From a virus: 27,869 nt of DNA. The stretch covers positions 1-27,869 of the IMG/VR virus record IMGVR_UViG_3300006736_000070. One strand, given 5' to 3'. Within the stretch, counting starts at the first letter, position 1, and each line of letters begins with the position of its first letter. Under the pieces are notes generated by a model, which worked only from the letters and a program-made list of their open reading frames with translations, was not told where the DNA came from and searched no databases. Both the position numbers and the translations under genes were made by a program. Positions 6,113 through 12,914 of the stretch are shown here, one piece after another.

Positions 6113-7509
6113 ATAAAGCTGTAAAGAAAAGCGTAAAGAAAAAAATCACTACTAGAAAAGATGTAGCAGAAGGGAAAATGGAAATAATCCATGAAGATGG
6201 GTGGAGCAACCTCCTAACCAAAATGGGTACTTCCAAAGATAACCAAACCTCGGATGTTTTCGGGGTAACAGTAGACCGAACATTTGGCGAATTAGAGGAA
6301 TTATACCGGGGTGATGGTTTAGCAAAGAGAATTGTCGATTTACCTGCGGCGGAAATGACTCGCAATTGGTTTGATGTCACAGGTGATACTGAAGGTGATG
6401 TTGAAAAAGCATTAGTCGAATTAGATGCCAAATCTCTTGTAAACAAAGCTTTGAGATGGGGCGGGGTATATGGTGGGGCACTAGTTGTAATGCTTATTGA
6501 TGATGGTGGTGAGCTTAAAGATGAGCTTGATTTAAACAAAATCAACAAAGTCGAAGAATTAAGGGTATACGATAGATTTAAAATTTGGGCAGACCCTACA
6601 GATATTCAGCAAGACCCACAAAAGCCCGGTTTCGGTAAACCTTTCAGGTATCAAGTAAACCCAATTGAAAACACTTTTTCAGGCGCTCTTTTCACTGTTC
6701 ATGTTTCCAGGGTGTTATCGTTTGATGGGGTTGATATTTCTGAAGTTTCCAGAAAAATAAACAAAGGTTGGGGTGATTCTGTTTATCAGGCGATCCATAA
6801 ACAGCTTTCAAATGTTGGTGGTGCTTATCATTCTACAAGGTCAATTTTAAATGATTTCATCCACCCAGTACTTTCTATTGATAATCTTCAAGATTTAATC
6901 GCCGGTGGGCAAGAGAATTTAGTTAAGGCTAGGCTCGAAATTATGGATTTATCAAGATCTATTCTTAATACAACTTTGATCGACTCTAAAGAATCCTACG
7001 AGAAAAAAGCTTCCAGTGTTGGTGGTTTAGATGCTCTTATTGATCGGTTTACGGTTGCTTTATCAGCTGTTTCTGGTATCCCTCATACTCTTTTAATGGG
7101 CCAATCACCTGCAGGGTTGAACAGTACTGGCGAATCAGATATAAGATTCTGGTATGATAAGATTGCAGCATTACAGCAAGAGAAGATGCTCAAACAAATG
7201 ACTTATCTAGTCAAAATAATAATGCTATCTAAACAGGGCCCTACTAATGGAAAAGAGCTAGATGATTGGTCAATTCAATTCAACCCTTTATGGCTACCAA
7301 CAGAAAAAGAGCAGGCTGAATTAAGAAAGATCCAATCTGAAACTGATGTTAATTACATTAATACTGGTGTTTTAATCCCTGCAGAAGTTGCTGTTTCAAG
7401 GTTCGGCGGTGATCAGTACAGCACCGAGACAATTTTAGAGCCAGGCGATAGAAAGGATTTAATCACTGATCCTGAAGATTTTGAGGATAAAGAAACCAGG
7501 AAAAAATAA
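6109..7509 (+). CDS. Portal protein (DUF1073 / HI1409-like)
   Basis: A 466-residue protein. Key segments are YRGDGLAKRIVDLPAAEMTRNWFDV near residues 65-90, RWGGVYGGALVVMLIDDGG near 120-140, a YDRF..WADPTD segment, and SGIPHTLLMGQSPAGLNSTGESDIRFWYD near 325-355. These are characteristic of DUF1073 portals, the dodecameric ring through which DNA enters and leaves the capsid. The longer start at 6097 is less likely; 6109 overlaps the preceding stop as ATGA and removes only MGES. The N terminus is strongly basic, consistent with DNA contact. Size is typical for the family. Confidence 0.93.
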   Translation: MNKAVKKSVKKKITTRKDVAEGKMEIIHEDGWSNLLTKMGTSKDNQTSDVFGVTVDRTFGELEELYRGDGLAKRIVDLPAAEMTRNWFDVTGDTEGDVEKALVELDAKSLVNKALRWGGVYGGALVVMLIDDGGELKDELDLNKINKVEELRVYDRFKIWADPTDIQQDPQKPGFGKPFRYQVNPIENTFSGALFTVHVSRVLSFDGVDISEVSRKINKGWGDSVYQAIHKQLSNVGGAYHSTRSILNDFIHPVLSIDNLQDLIAGGQENLVKARLEIMDLSRSILNTTLIDSKESYEKKASSVGGLDALIDRFTVALSAVSGIPHTLLMGQSPAGLNSTGESDIRFWYDKIAALQQEKMLKQMTYLVKIIMLSKQGPTNGKELDDWSIQFNPLWLPTEKEQAELRKIQSETDVNYINTGVLIPAEVAVSRFGGDQYSTETILEPGDRKDLITDPEDFEDKETRKK

Positions 7510-7913
7510 TGGAATACAGAAAAGGCTATAAATATCAACTACACAAAGATGAGGTCATTGTATTAGGTGAGGCTTTCAGGACCGTTAAACCAATAAAATC
7601 CGATTTAATAGAATTATTCGATAATGTTTTAGTAGTTAAAGAGCATTATGCTTGGGATGGTGCCAGTGGCCCCACCAAAGATACGGATGATACAATGACA
7701 GCTTCTTTATGCCATGATGCCTTATACCAATTAATGAGGAAAAGGCTATTACCGCATTCTTTATGGAAACAGGCAGATAAGGAATTAATGAAACTTTTGA
7801 AAAAGAATGGAATGCCACTTTTCAGGCGCACCTACTGGAATTTTTTCCTTTCCAAAGCCAGGGGTAAACACGCCTCGCCAAAGAATGTAAAAAAAATATA
7901 CAGTGTAAAATGA
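7509..7913 (+). CDS. DUF1353-like phage protein
   Basis: A 134-residue protein with the segments YAWDGASGPT (48-57), MTASLCHDALYQLMRKRLL and ADKELMKLL...GMPLFRRTYW. This order (a GxxGPT-type turn, HDALYQ, then aD..l...ll...Gm) is that of DUF1353-like phage proteins, whose role is not established. The invariant His-Asp may be catalytic or structural. It overlaps the portal stop by one base (TAATG) and the next gene by four. Confidence 0.7.
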   Translation: MEYRKGYKYQLHKDEVIVLGEAFRTVKPIKSDLIELFDNVLVVKEHYAWDGASGPTKDTDDTMTASLCHDALYQLMRKRLLPHSLWKQADKELMKLLKKNGMPLFRRTYWNFFLSKARGKHASPKNVKKIYSVK

Positions 7914-8221
7914 GTGAAGGAAATGACAGCACATTCAGTTTCAAGATTGATAAGAAATCAATTAAACTATTACTTGGGCTTGTGCTTTTACCAGGTGGGG
8001 GTTATTCAGTAAAAACTTTGATTTGGGAACCTTATAATGAAATTAATCAAGCCCGGATCAAATCAGATTCATTACGAACAGATAGGATTTTGGAAGAGCA
8101 ACACCACTCCAGGAGTGAGCTACAGCAAATCAAACATGGTATTATAGTAATACAGCACCAATTATCAGGCATGGCTTTAGATAATGCGATTGAAGCTACC
8201 AATGAAGAGTTAAATGAATAA
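7910..8221 (+). CDS. Single-pass membrane protein with coiled-coil tail
   Basis: A 103-residue protein. A hydrophobic segment (about 18-34, IKLLLGLVLLPGGGYSV) is followed by a long charged amphipathic helix (ARIKSDSLRTDRILEEQHHSRSELQQIKHG) and an acidic end. The topology resembles Rz-type spanins or other phage envelope proteins, but sequence support is lacking. It sits between a DUF1353-like gene and a coiled-coil gene, overlapping both. Function unknown; a lysis role is only possible. Confidence 0.55.
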   Translation: MSEGNDSTFSFKIDKKSIKLLLGLVLLPGGGYSVKTLIWEPYNEINQARIKSDSLRTDRILEEQHHSRSELQQIKHGIIVIQHQLSGMALDNAIEATNEELNE

Positions 8222-8420
8222 GAAAGTAGACCATGAATTATACAAGAAAGCATTAGATACAATACGAATGACCAAAATTCTCTTAGATGAGAAAAAAAAA
8301 CTTATAGAGGTCTTAAATAATATTATTGATACAATGGAAAAAAAGTATGTTATTCAGGAAAAATATATCAAAGATCTTGAAAATCTTGTGGAGGTTCAGC
8401 TTGAAATGTTTAAATTGTAA
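8214..8420 (+). CDS. Coiled-coil hypothetical protein
   Basis: A 68-residue, almost wholly helical, lysine- and leucine-rich protein (TKILLDEKKKLIEVLNNIID and DLENLVEVQLEMF) with heptad-like spacing of hydrophobic residues. It overlaps the preceding gene by eight bases. Its 3' end contains the strong ribosome site and TTG start of the next gene. No family is recognised. Confidence 0.55.
   Translation: MNKKVDHELYKKALDTIRMTKILLDEKKKLIEVLNNIIDTMEKKYVIQEKYIKDLENLVEVQLEMFKL
8388..8394 (+). promoter_or_regulatory. Strong Shine-Dalgarno site deciding a TTG start
   Basis: GTGGAGG ends six bases before TTG at 8401, an ideal distance. There is no in-frame ATG downstream until well into the protein. 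This site sets the start of the zinc-ribbon gene. Confidence 0.7.
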
Positions 8421-8658
8421 TGATGAGGGGGCCACTACTTTTAGAGGTATAGCCACTTGCCCAGAATGTAAGTATAAATGGAAAATACCTAGAAATTTCC
8501 GTACTAATGAAATGGAGGTTCCACGTGAAACAATTGTTAAGCCTACCGAACAAGAGCCAACTATTTCCAAAATGGAAACTGTTGAAATAAGCAAGAAAAC
8601 AGGAAAAAAGAAAAGAGTCTATAAGAAACGCAAAAAGAAATCCACCACGAAAGAATGA
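8401..8658 (+). CDS. Zinc-ribbon protein with basic tail, TTG start
   Basis: An 85-residue protein. It begins at TTG with CLNC (residues 3-6) and CPEC (20-23), a four-cysteine zinc ribbon of the CxxC-x13-CxxC type containing GATTFRGIATCPEC. The C terminus (about 62-85) is extremely basic (KKTGKKKRVYKKRKKK). An ATG at 8326 would add 25 residues but would place the start far from any ribosome site. The basic tail suggests nucleic-acid binding; the ribbon with an Arg/Lys tail could be an adaptor or transcription-associated protein. Function unproven. Confidence 0.65.
   Translation: MKCLNCNDEGATTFRGIATCPECKYKWKIPRNFRTNEMEVPRETIVKPTEQEPTISKMETVEISKKTGKKKRVYKKRKKKSTTKE
8643..8649 (+). promoter_or_regulatory. 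CACCACG motif before the gpF-like gene
   Basis: CACCACG occupies the last codons of the zinc-ribbon gene, five bases before the ATG at 8655. It belongs to the dispersed motif series. Confidence 0.35.
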
Positions 8659-9620
8659 TTGCAACTAGAAGAGACAGGGTTGATCTTGTAAATGAGATCG
8701 CAATGAGGCGTGAAAACCTCAACAAAAGGAAGGTTAAGAAAACGCCTACTGTTAAATGGCTTTTCCCAGTTCCAGTATCTAGGCAATACCAAAGAATCTT
8801 AGATCGCCATGTTGAGAATATGATCGCCTTAACAATCCAGATTGTGGTTAATAACCTTGAGAGTTTAACCGCTCAAAGAGACTTAGAATTCCCAGAACTA
8901 CTTAAAACAGATGCTTTTGAGGAATCCGCAGACAGAGTTATCAATTCCCTTCAATTAGGAATTGCCTCACAGCCTCTAGGTAAAGTTTTAACCGCCGAAG
9001 AGATAGGCCAAGAAACTTCAGTCTGGAATGATGCCCAGTGGCAAAAAACAATGAAAAACGTGATGGGCGTTGCAATATTCCAACAAGAACCATGGTTGGG
9101 GCCTGTGTTAAATGGCTTTACTAAAGAAAATGTGCAGCTTATAACGAAATTAGAGCAAGACTACCTTGCTGATGTTTCAGGTATTGTACAAAGGGGCCTT
9201 AGACAAGGCGATAGTCATAGAACTATAGCTACCCGATTATTAGGTGATGCAAGATTAGCTAGTGGGTTGAGATCTGGCATAGTTCAATTCGAGCAAAGAG
9301 GGAAAAAGTTCCCTATTAAAGGAAAAGATCTCGCATCCAAAACAAAGAACCGGGCCAAGCTAATAGCCAGGGATCAGGTAAGTAAATTAAACGGGCAACT
9401 CACGAAATTAAGAGAAACTAATCTAGGCATCCAAAAATACACTTGGAGAACTGCACAAGATGAGCGAGTAAGACCCACCCACAGGGCAAATAATGGAAAG
9501 GTTTTTAATTGGGATGAATCACCGGCAAATACAGGGCACCCAGGGGATGATGTACAATGCAGGTGCCATGCTGAACCAATTTTTGACGATATAATAGAGG
9601 GGATTTTACAGAATGGCTGA
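8655..9620 (+). CDS. Mu gpF-like minor head / head morphogenesis protein
   Basis: A 321-residue protein of the phage Mu gpF / SPP1 gp7-like family, which binds the portal or enters the head during assembly. The distinctive C-terminal part shows KNRAKLIARDQVSKLNGQL, then WRTAQDERVRPTHRANNGKVF, then PGDDVQCRCHAEPIF, with C302, C304 and H305 as a possible metal site. The N terminus is basic and helical. Overlap with the previous gene is four bases. Its position just downstream of the portal genes agrees with the family. Confidence 0.9.
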   Translation: MIATRRDRVDLVNEIAMRRENLNKRKVKKTPTVKWLFPVPVSRQYQRILDRHVENMIALTIQIVVNNLESLTAQRDLEFPELLKTDAFEESADRVINSLQLGIASQPLGKVLTAEEIGQETSVWNDAQWQKTMKNVMGVAIFQQEPWLGPVLNGFTKENVQLITKLEQDYLADVSGIVQRGLRQGDSHRTIATRLLGDARLASGLRSGIVQFEQRGKKFPIKGKDLASKTKNRAKLIARDQVSKLNGQLTKLRETNLGIQKYTWRTAQDERVRPTHRANNGKVFNWDESPANTGHPGDDVQCRCHAEPIFDDIIEGILQNG

Positions 9621-9786
9621 TTCTAGTAAATTACAAGAAAGCTTGGCGAATATTGCTAGAGAAATTCGATCTGAGTCAGACAAGAGTTTCACAGGTAGAA
9701 TTGACGTTGGGATTAAGATGAATCAAGGCGGGATAGACCATATTTCAATGAAAGTTGAAAAAAATATCAATTTAAGAAAAAAATAA
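9613..9786 (+). CDS. 57-residue hypothetical protein
   Basis: A 57-residue basic protein overlapping the end of the gpF-like gene by eight bases. The N half is helical (SKLQESLANIAREIRSE); the C half is a strand-like segment ending in lysines. No family is recognised. The terminator follows 75 bases after its stop, so it is the last gene of its transcription unit. Confidence 0.5.
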   Translation: MADSSKLQESLANIAREIRSESDKSFTGRIDVGIKMNQGGIDHISMKVEKNINLRKK

Positions 9787-9861
9787 TTAGGATTAAGCCC
9801 TAAAATATCGTATTATAGAAATAGTCTTTTGGAATAATTTCCTTTTAATAAAGTGAATATT

Positions 9862-9902
9862 AATCCCGGCGAAGTGTTAAAGCTTTTCCGGGATTTTTTT
9901 TT
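9862..9902 (+). terminator. Rho-independent terminator
   Basis: The arms AATCCCGG (9862-9869) and CCGGGATT (9888-9895) are perfect complements with an 18-base loop, and the right arm runs into a tract of T residues ending at 9902. It closes the packaging/portal transcription unit. It is the only strong intrinsic terminator I see in the window. Confidence 0.9.
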
Positions 9903-9910
9903 GGTCAAAA

Positions 9911-10063
9911 ATGATTAAGCAAGCAAAAGTAATCCTCTACCCTATTTTTGTAGGGTTTGGAAAAAAAGTCATATCTGCACTATTTTTGACAGATACAGAG
10001 GCACCTGCTAATTTTCTAGTAGACACAGAATTACCTCCAAATAGGCTCGTTTGTAAATTCTAA
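9911..10063 (+). CDS. 50-residue hypothetical protein after the terminator
   Basis: A 50-residue frame beginning eight bases after the terminator T-run and ending in a TAATG junction with the repeat protein. The N half is basic and hydrophobic (KVILYPIFVGFGKKVISALFL). The C half carries a doubled motif: TDTEAPANFLV and VDTELPPNRLV. The doubling and the coupling junction argue for a real gene. There is no good ribosome site and a promoter-like sequence lies inside it, so it could instead be leader sequence. Confidence 0.45.
   Translation: MIKQAKVILYPIFVGFGKKVISALFLTDTEAPANFLVDTELPPNRLVCKF
9986..10014 (+). promoter_or_regulatory. Candidate sigma70-type promoter
   Basis: A perfect TTGACA (9986-9991) is followed after 17 bases by TAATTT (10009-10014), which matches TATAAT at three of six positions. 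It would start transcription about 40-45 bases before the repeat-protein ATG and just after the terminator, where a new unit is expected. A weak -10 box and its place inside a small frame keep confidence modest. Confidence 0.4.
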
Positions 10064-11769
10064 TGGCAGTACACGGACCAAGCATAAATGTAGATCCAGA
10101 TGCGATCCATGATAATGTCGCTGATGAAATAGGTGTCATTGCTGAGAAAGTAGCCCCTATCGCTGCTGATGAAATCATCATAGAAGATAGTGCGGATTCA
10201 AACAATAAGAAGAAAATCCAAGTGGGTAACTTACCTCCCACGACTTCAAACGACTCTGATGCTTTGCATGACAATATCGCCGGTGAAATTGATGCCGTTG
10301 CTGAAAAAGTAGCCCCTATCGCTGCTGATATACTTGTGATCGAAGATTCGGCTGATTCTAACAATAAAAAGAAAGTACAAGCAGGGAATTTACCAGTTGC
10401 TTCTCATACTCACACAGAAAGTGAAATATCTGATCTTGATCATATAGATGCAGATGCCATTCATGATAATGTTGCCGGTGAGATAGATAGTGTAAGCCTA
10501 AAGGCAGCACCGGTTCCTGGGGATCAGCTTTTAATAGAAGATTCTGCAGATGTCAATAATAAAAAAAAGGTTACTGTCGGTTCACTCCCCTTTACGGCAA
10601 CCGGGCATACTCACAGCGAATCGGATATAACCGATTTAGACCATACCGATACAAACGCTTTACACGACAATGTGGCAGGTGAGATTACAGCTATTGCAAG
10701 CAAGGGTACACCAGTAAATGCTGATACAATTGTTATCGAAGATTCTGCTGCTGCTGATGCCAAAAAAAGTGTAACAATCGGAAATTTACCTTTTGCTGCT
10801 CCAAGCCATACTCACACCGAATCAGAAATTAGTGATTTAGATCATACTGATGCTGATGCCTTACATGATAATGTGGCAGGTGAGATCTCATTAATAACTA
10901 ATAAAACCACACCCATTGGTGCTGATTTACTGGTTATCGAAGATTCAGCAGCCACTAATGCGAAAAAGAATGTTTTAATTGGTTCTTTACCTTTTACAGC
11001 CCCAGGCCATACACATACTGAATCTGATATAACAGATCTAGTACATCCTTTTATGGAAGGATGGGTCAAAGGTTTAGAGATGACTTTTGCAAGTGTATCT
11101 ACGGTATCAATTGAAGCGGGTAAATGTAGAGATAGCGCGAATGGGTTTAATATTATTAATACAGCCACGAGAACAGCCGATATTACTACTTCTGGCCTAA
11201 ATGGGTTAGACACTGGGACAGAAGCGGTCAGCACTTGGTACGCATTATTTATAATTGATGATTCTACAGGTTCCAATACAGAAGGGGCTTTATTGTCTCT
11301 TTCTAGTACCGCGCCCACGCTTCCAGGTGGATACGATGTATTTAAAAGGGTTGGATGGGTTCGGAACAATGCTTCTGGTGATTTTATAAAATTCATCCAA
11401 ACAAGAACGAATGATTTTAGAAAAGTTTTCTATGATGAGGAAATTACTAATTTAACAGTTTTATCACTTGGTTCAGCTACCATTTACACGGGGGTAAGTT
11501 TAGCTGCATTCGTTCCACCTACATCATTGGAACCTATTTTGGCCCTTGTTATAGCCCCAGATGATAGGGGTGATTTCCTAGAAATTAGGCCGACAGGCTC
11601 CACAATGGACAATGCCACTTATAAATTCAATGGTATTGATGACAAGAATAAATCTGGGTACGGTATCCAGGAAACTATTTGTAGTAATCTTCAAAACATT
11701 GAATATAGAGTAACACAAGCATCTGATGATGCTAGTATCGGAGTAGTGGGTTATTATGACCAACTTTGA
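10063..11769 (+). CDS. Repeat-containing phage structural/fibre protein
   Basis: A 568-residue protein. Residues 13-326 hold five tandem units, each close to HDNVAGEI..I..K..P..AD.LVIEDSA.(N)(N)KK.V.IGNLP. The later units are separated by HTHTESDISDLDH linkers. Units start at H16, H69, H134, H201 and H268. The repeats are joined to a C-terminal beta-rich domain (about 330-568) with no cysteines. The HTH and IEDSA repeats resemble those of phage fibre and appendage proteins. Its position inside the head gene cluster, and a matching repeat in the fibre gene at the window end, suggest a capsid- or tail-attached fibre. It overlaps the next gene by 14 bases. Confidence 0.75.
   Translation: MAVHGPSINVDPDAIHDNVADEIGVIAEKVAPIAADEIIIEDSADSNNKKKIQVGNLPPTTSNDSDALHDNIAGEIDAVAEKVAPIAADILVIEDSADSNNKKKVQAGNLPVASHTHTESEISDLDHIDADAIHDNVAGEIDSVSLKAAPVPGDQLLIEDSADVNNKKKVTVGSLPFTATGHTHSESDITDLDHTDTNALHDNVAGEITAIASKGTPVNADTIVIEDSAAADAKKSVTIGNLPFAAPSHTHTESEISDLDHTDADALHDNVAGEISLITNKTTPIGADLLVIEDSAATNAKKNVLIGSLPFTAPGHTHTESDITDLVHPFMEGWVKGLEMTFASVSTVSIEAGKCRDSANGFNIINTATRTADITTSGLNGLDTGTEAVSTWYALFIIDDSTGSNTEGALLSLSSTAPTLPGGYDVFKRVGWVRNNASGDFIKFIQTRTNDFRKVFYDEEITNLTVLSLGSATIYTGVSLAAFVPPTSLEPILALVIAPDDRGDFLEIRPTGSTMDNATYKFNGIDDKNKSGYGIQETICSNLQNIEYRVTQASDDASIGVVGYYDQL
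10099..11041 (+). repeat. Five tandem coding repeats (53-67 codons each)
   Basis: The repeat units at residues 16, 69, 134, 201 and 268 are spaced 53, 65, 67 and 67 residues apart. The first two units share nearly identical protein (AEKVAPIAAD and IEDSADSNNKKK) and DNA. The last three carry the HTHTESD linker. DNA has diverged mostly at third positions, indicating old duplications kept by selection on protein. Confidence 0.8.
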
Positions 11770-12082
11770 GATTGTAGACTGCTTGGATTGCGGGAAATGT
11801 TGTACCTCTAAAAGTTTGGAGAATATTTCTGTATATGCCACTGATGAAGAATGGGAAGCTATTCCGAATCGATATAAGCCAATATTGAAATGGCAAAAAA
11901 ACCACATGGGGTTCAAGCCACATGATGATGGTTTTTGTTGCAGCGCTTTGTCTGGTGAAGTCGGAAAGAAAATCAGTTGTGATATATATGAAATACGCCC
12001 GGACTCTTGCAGAAAGTTTGAAGTGGGTAGTGAAAGATGCTTGGAAGCTAGAAAGCTTGAAACTACGGGGTTCTTACAATGA
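11756..12082 (+). CDS. YkgJ-type cysteine-cluster protein
   Basis: A 108-residue protein with nine to ten ordered cysteines: C9, C12, C15-C16 in DCLDCGKCC, then C61-C62 (GFCCSAL), C75 (SCDIYEIRP), C85 in DSCRKF and C95. CxxCGxCC, then CxxL, then C.IYe.RP..CR.F is the signature of the YkgJ / UPF0153 family, which binds zinc or an iron-sulfur cluster; its role is not well settled. Bacterial members have been linked to oxidative protein modification or metal clusters. It lies between two fibre-type genes, with overlaps on both sides, so it may modify or stabilise the fibre. Confidence 0.8.
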   Translation: MTNFEIVDCLDCGKCCTSKSLENISVYATDEEWEAIPNRYKPILKWQKNHMGFKPHDDGFCCSALSGEVGKKISCDIYEIRPDSCRKFEVGSERCLEARKLETTGFLQ

Positions 12083-12648
12083 CAATGCACATAGTTACAG
12101 ACACAGCTACCGGAAGGATTTTAAGAAGCGGTCACGATGTTGATTTTGAGAATGATGGTTCCTTTGATTCATCTACTGAATCTTATAGAACAGATGCCCC
12201 TGATAACGTAAAGGCTTCCAAATTAGATGATACATCAGACCATGATATATACAATGGGTTCGCTTATGAGACTGTTTCGGAAACAACCCCTGAAAAACTT
12301 ATTAAATACAAGAAAAAGAAAAGAAAAAAGATTACTAATAAAACATATAAAAAGCTGAGCGAAGGATTTTCGCATAACGGAAAACATTTCTCTTGTATAA
12401 AAAAAGCACAAGATTTTATTGCTCACATGAAACAATTTATCGATAAAAGTAAACTTTTCATCCCATTACAAATAACCACTATTGAAGATGAGACTTATGT
12501 TTTTAACACTATTGAGGATTTTAATTTATTTGTGGACACCGTTTTGGGTACAGTAAAAAATCATAAGGATGAGGAACGTCCCATTAAACAACAACTTTTT
12601 GCGGCTACCGATATTGCTGCAGTTGACGCGATACTAGATGAGAGGTAA
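12079..12648 (+). CDS. DUF4376-like protein, possible tail-fibre assembly factor
   Basis: A 189-residue protein. Its N terminus (VTDTATGRILRSGHDVDFENDG) is beta-rich. After a lysine-rich linker comes FSHNGKHFSCIKKAQDFI and then FIPLQITTIEDETYVFNTIEDFNLFVDTVLGTV. This is the pattern of DUF4376 domains (a 'fs.dg..fs....aq..i' strand, then 't.dg.....n...l..f'), common in phage fibre-assembly proteins. The C-terminal KQQLFAATDIAAVDAILDER also fits. It overlaps the YkgJ-like gene by four bases and probably helps assemble the neighbouring repeat fibre. Family identity is from pattern memory only. Confidence 0.6.
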   Translation: MTMHIVTDTATGRILRSGHDVDFENDGSFDSSTESYRTDAPDNVKASKLDDTSDHDIYNGFAYETVSETTPEKLIKYKKKKRKKITNKTYKKLSEGFSHNGKHFSCIKKAQDFIAHMKQFIDKSKLFIPLQITTIEDETYVFNTIEDFNLFVDTVLGTVKNHKDEERPIKQQLFAATDIAAVDAILDER

Positions 12649-12650
12649 TT

Positions 12651-12914
12651 ATGCAAAATAACGGATTTACAGCACCAAATGGTTCAACTCTTGAAGTGGC
12701 CACAGTATCCTCGGATACCAAATTAATTCTAATTCAGAATAACGACGCCTCAAGTGATTTGAGATTTGGGTTTACGGATGCTAAAACAAACGCTACCGAT
12801 GGGTTTTTGGTTGAAGCAAAACAAACATTTCCTTTGCCAGTAGATGGTAATGGTGGAAAAATATTTGTTTTTGGTGTCGGCGCAATTGTTGCCGGGGTAA
12901 TAGGTCAACTATGA
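12651..12914 (+). CDS. Small beta-rich hypothetical structural protein
   Basis: An 87-residue protein with alternating hydrophobic strands (TKLILIQNNDAS, LRFGFTDAKT, GGKIFVFGVGAIVAGVIGQL) and no cysteines. An AGAGG site precedes the ATG. It overlaps the protease start by four bases. Location next to the head maturation gene suggests a minor virion protein such as a decoration or fibre-attachment protein, but nothing in the sequence proves it. Confidence 0.55.
   Translation: MQNNGFTAPNGSTLEVATVSSDTKLILIQNNDASSDLRFGFTDAKTNATDGFLVEAKQTFPLPVDGNGGKIFVFGVGAIVAGVIGQL

Noticed and set aside
9939-9956. ACCCTA/TAGGGT hairpin after the terminator
   Set aside because: Only six base pairs, and followed by TTGG then A residues rather than T residues, so it is not a terminator; it may be chance within a small frame.
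10099-11041. Regular tandem repeats that might suggest a CRISPR array
   Set aside because: The units are 160-200 bases, stay in one reading frame and encode a conserved protein motif; there are no short identical repeats with unique spacers.
10842-11396. Long open frame on the - strand (about 184 codons)
   Set aside because: It lies antisense to the repeat protein, whose repeats and conserved motifs explain the sequence; the antisense product is low-complexity and has no ribosome site or partner genes.
11578-12090. Open frame of 170 codons on the - strand
   Set aside because: It is antisense across the end of the repeat protein and the YkgJ-like gene, which have clear coding signatures on the + strand.
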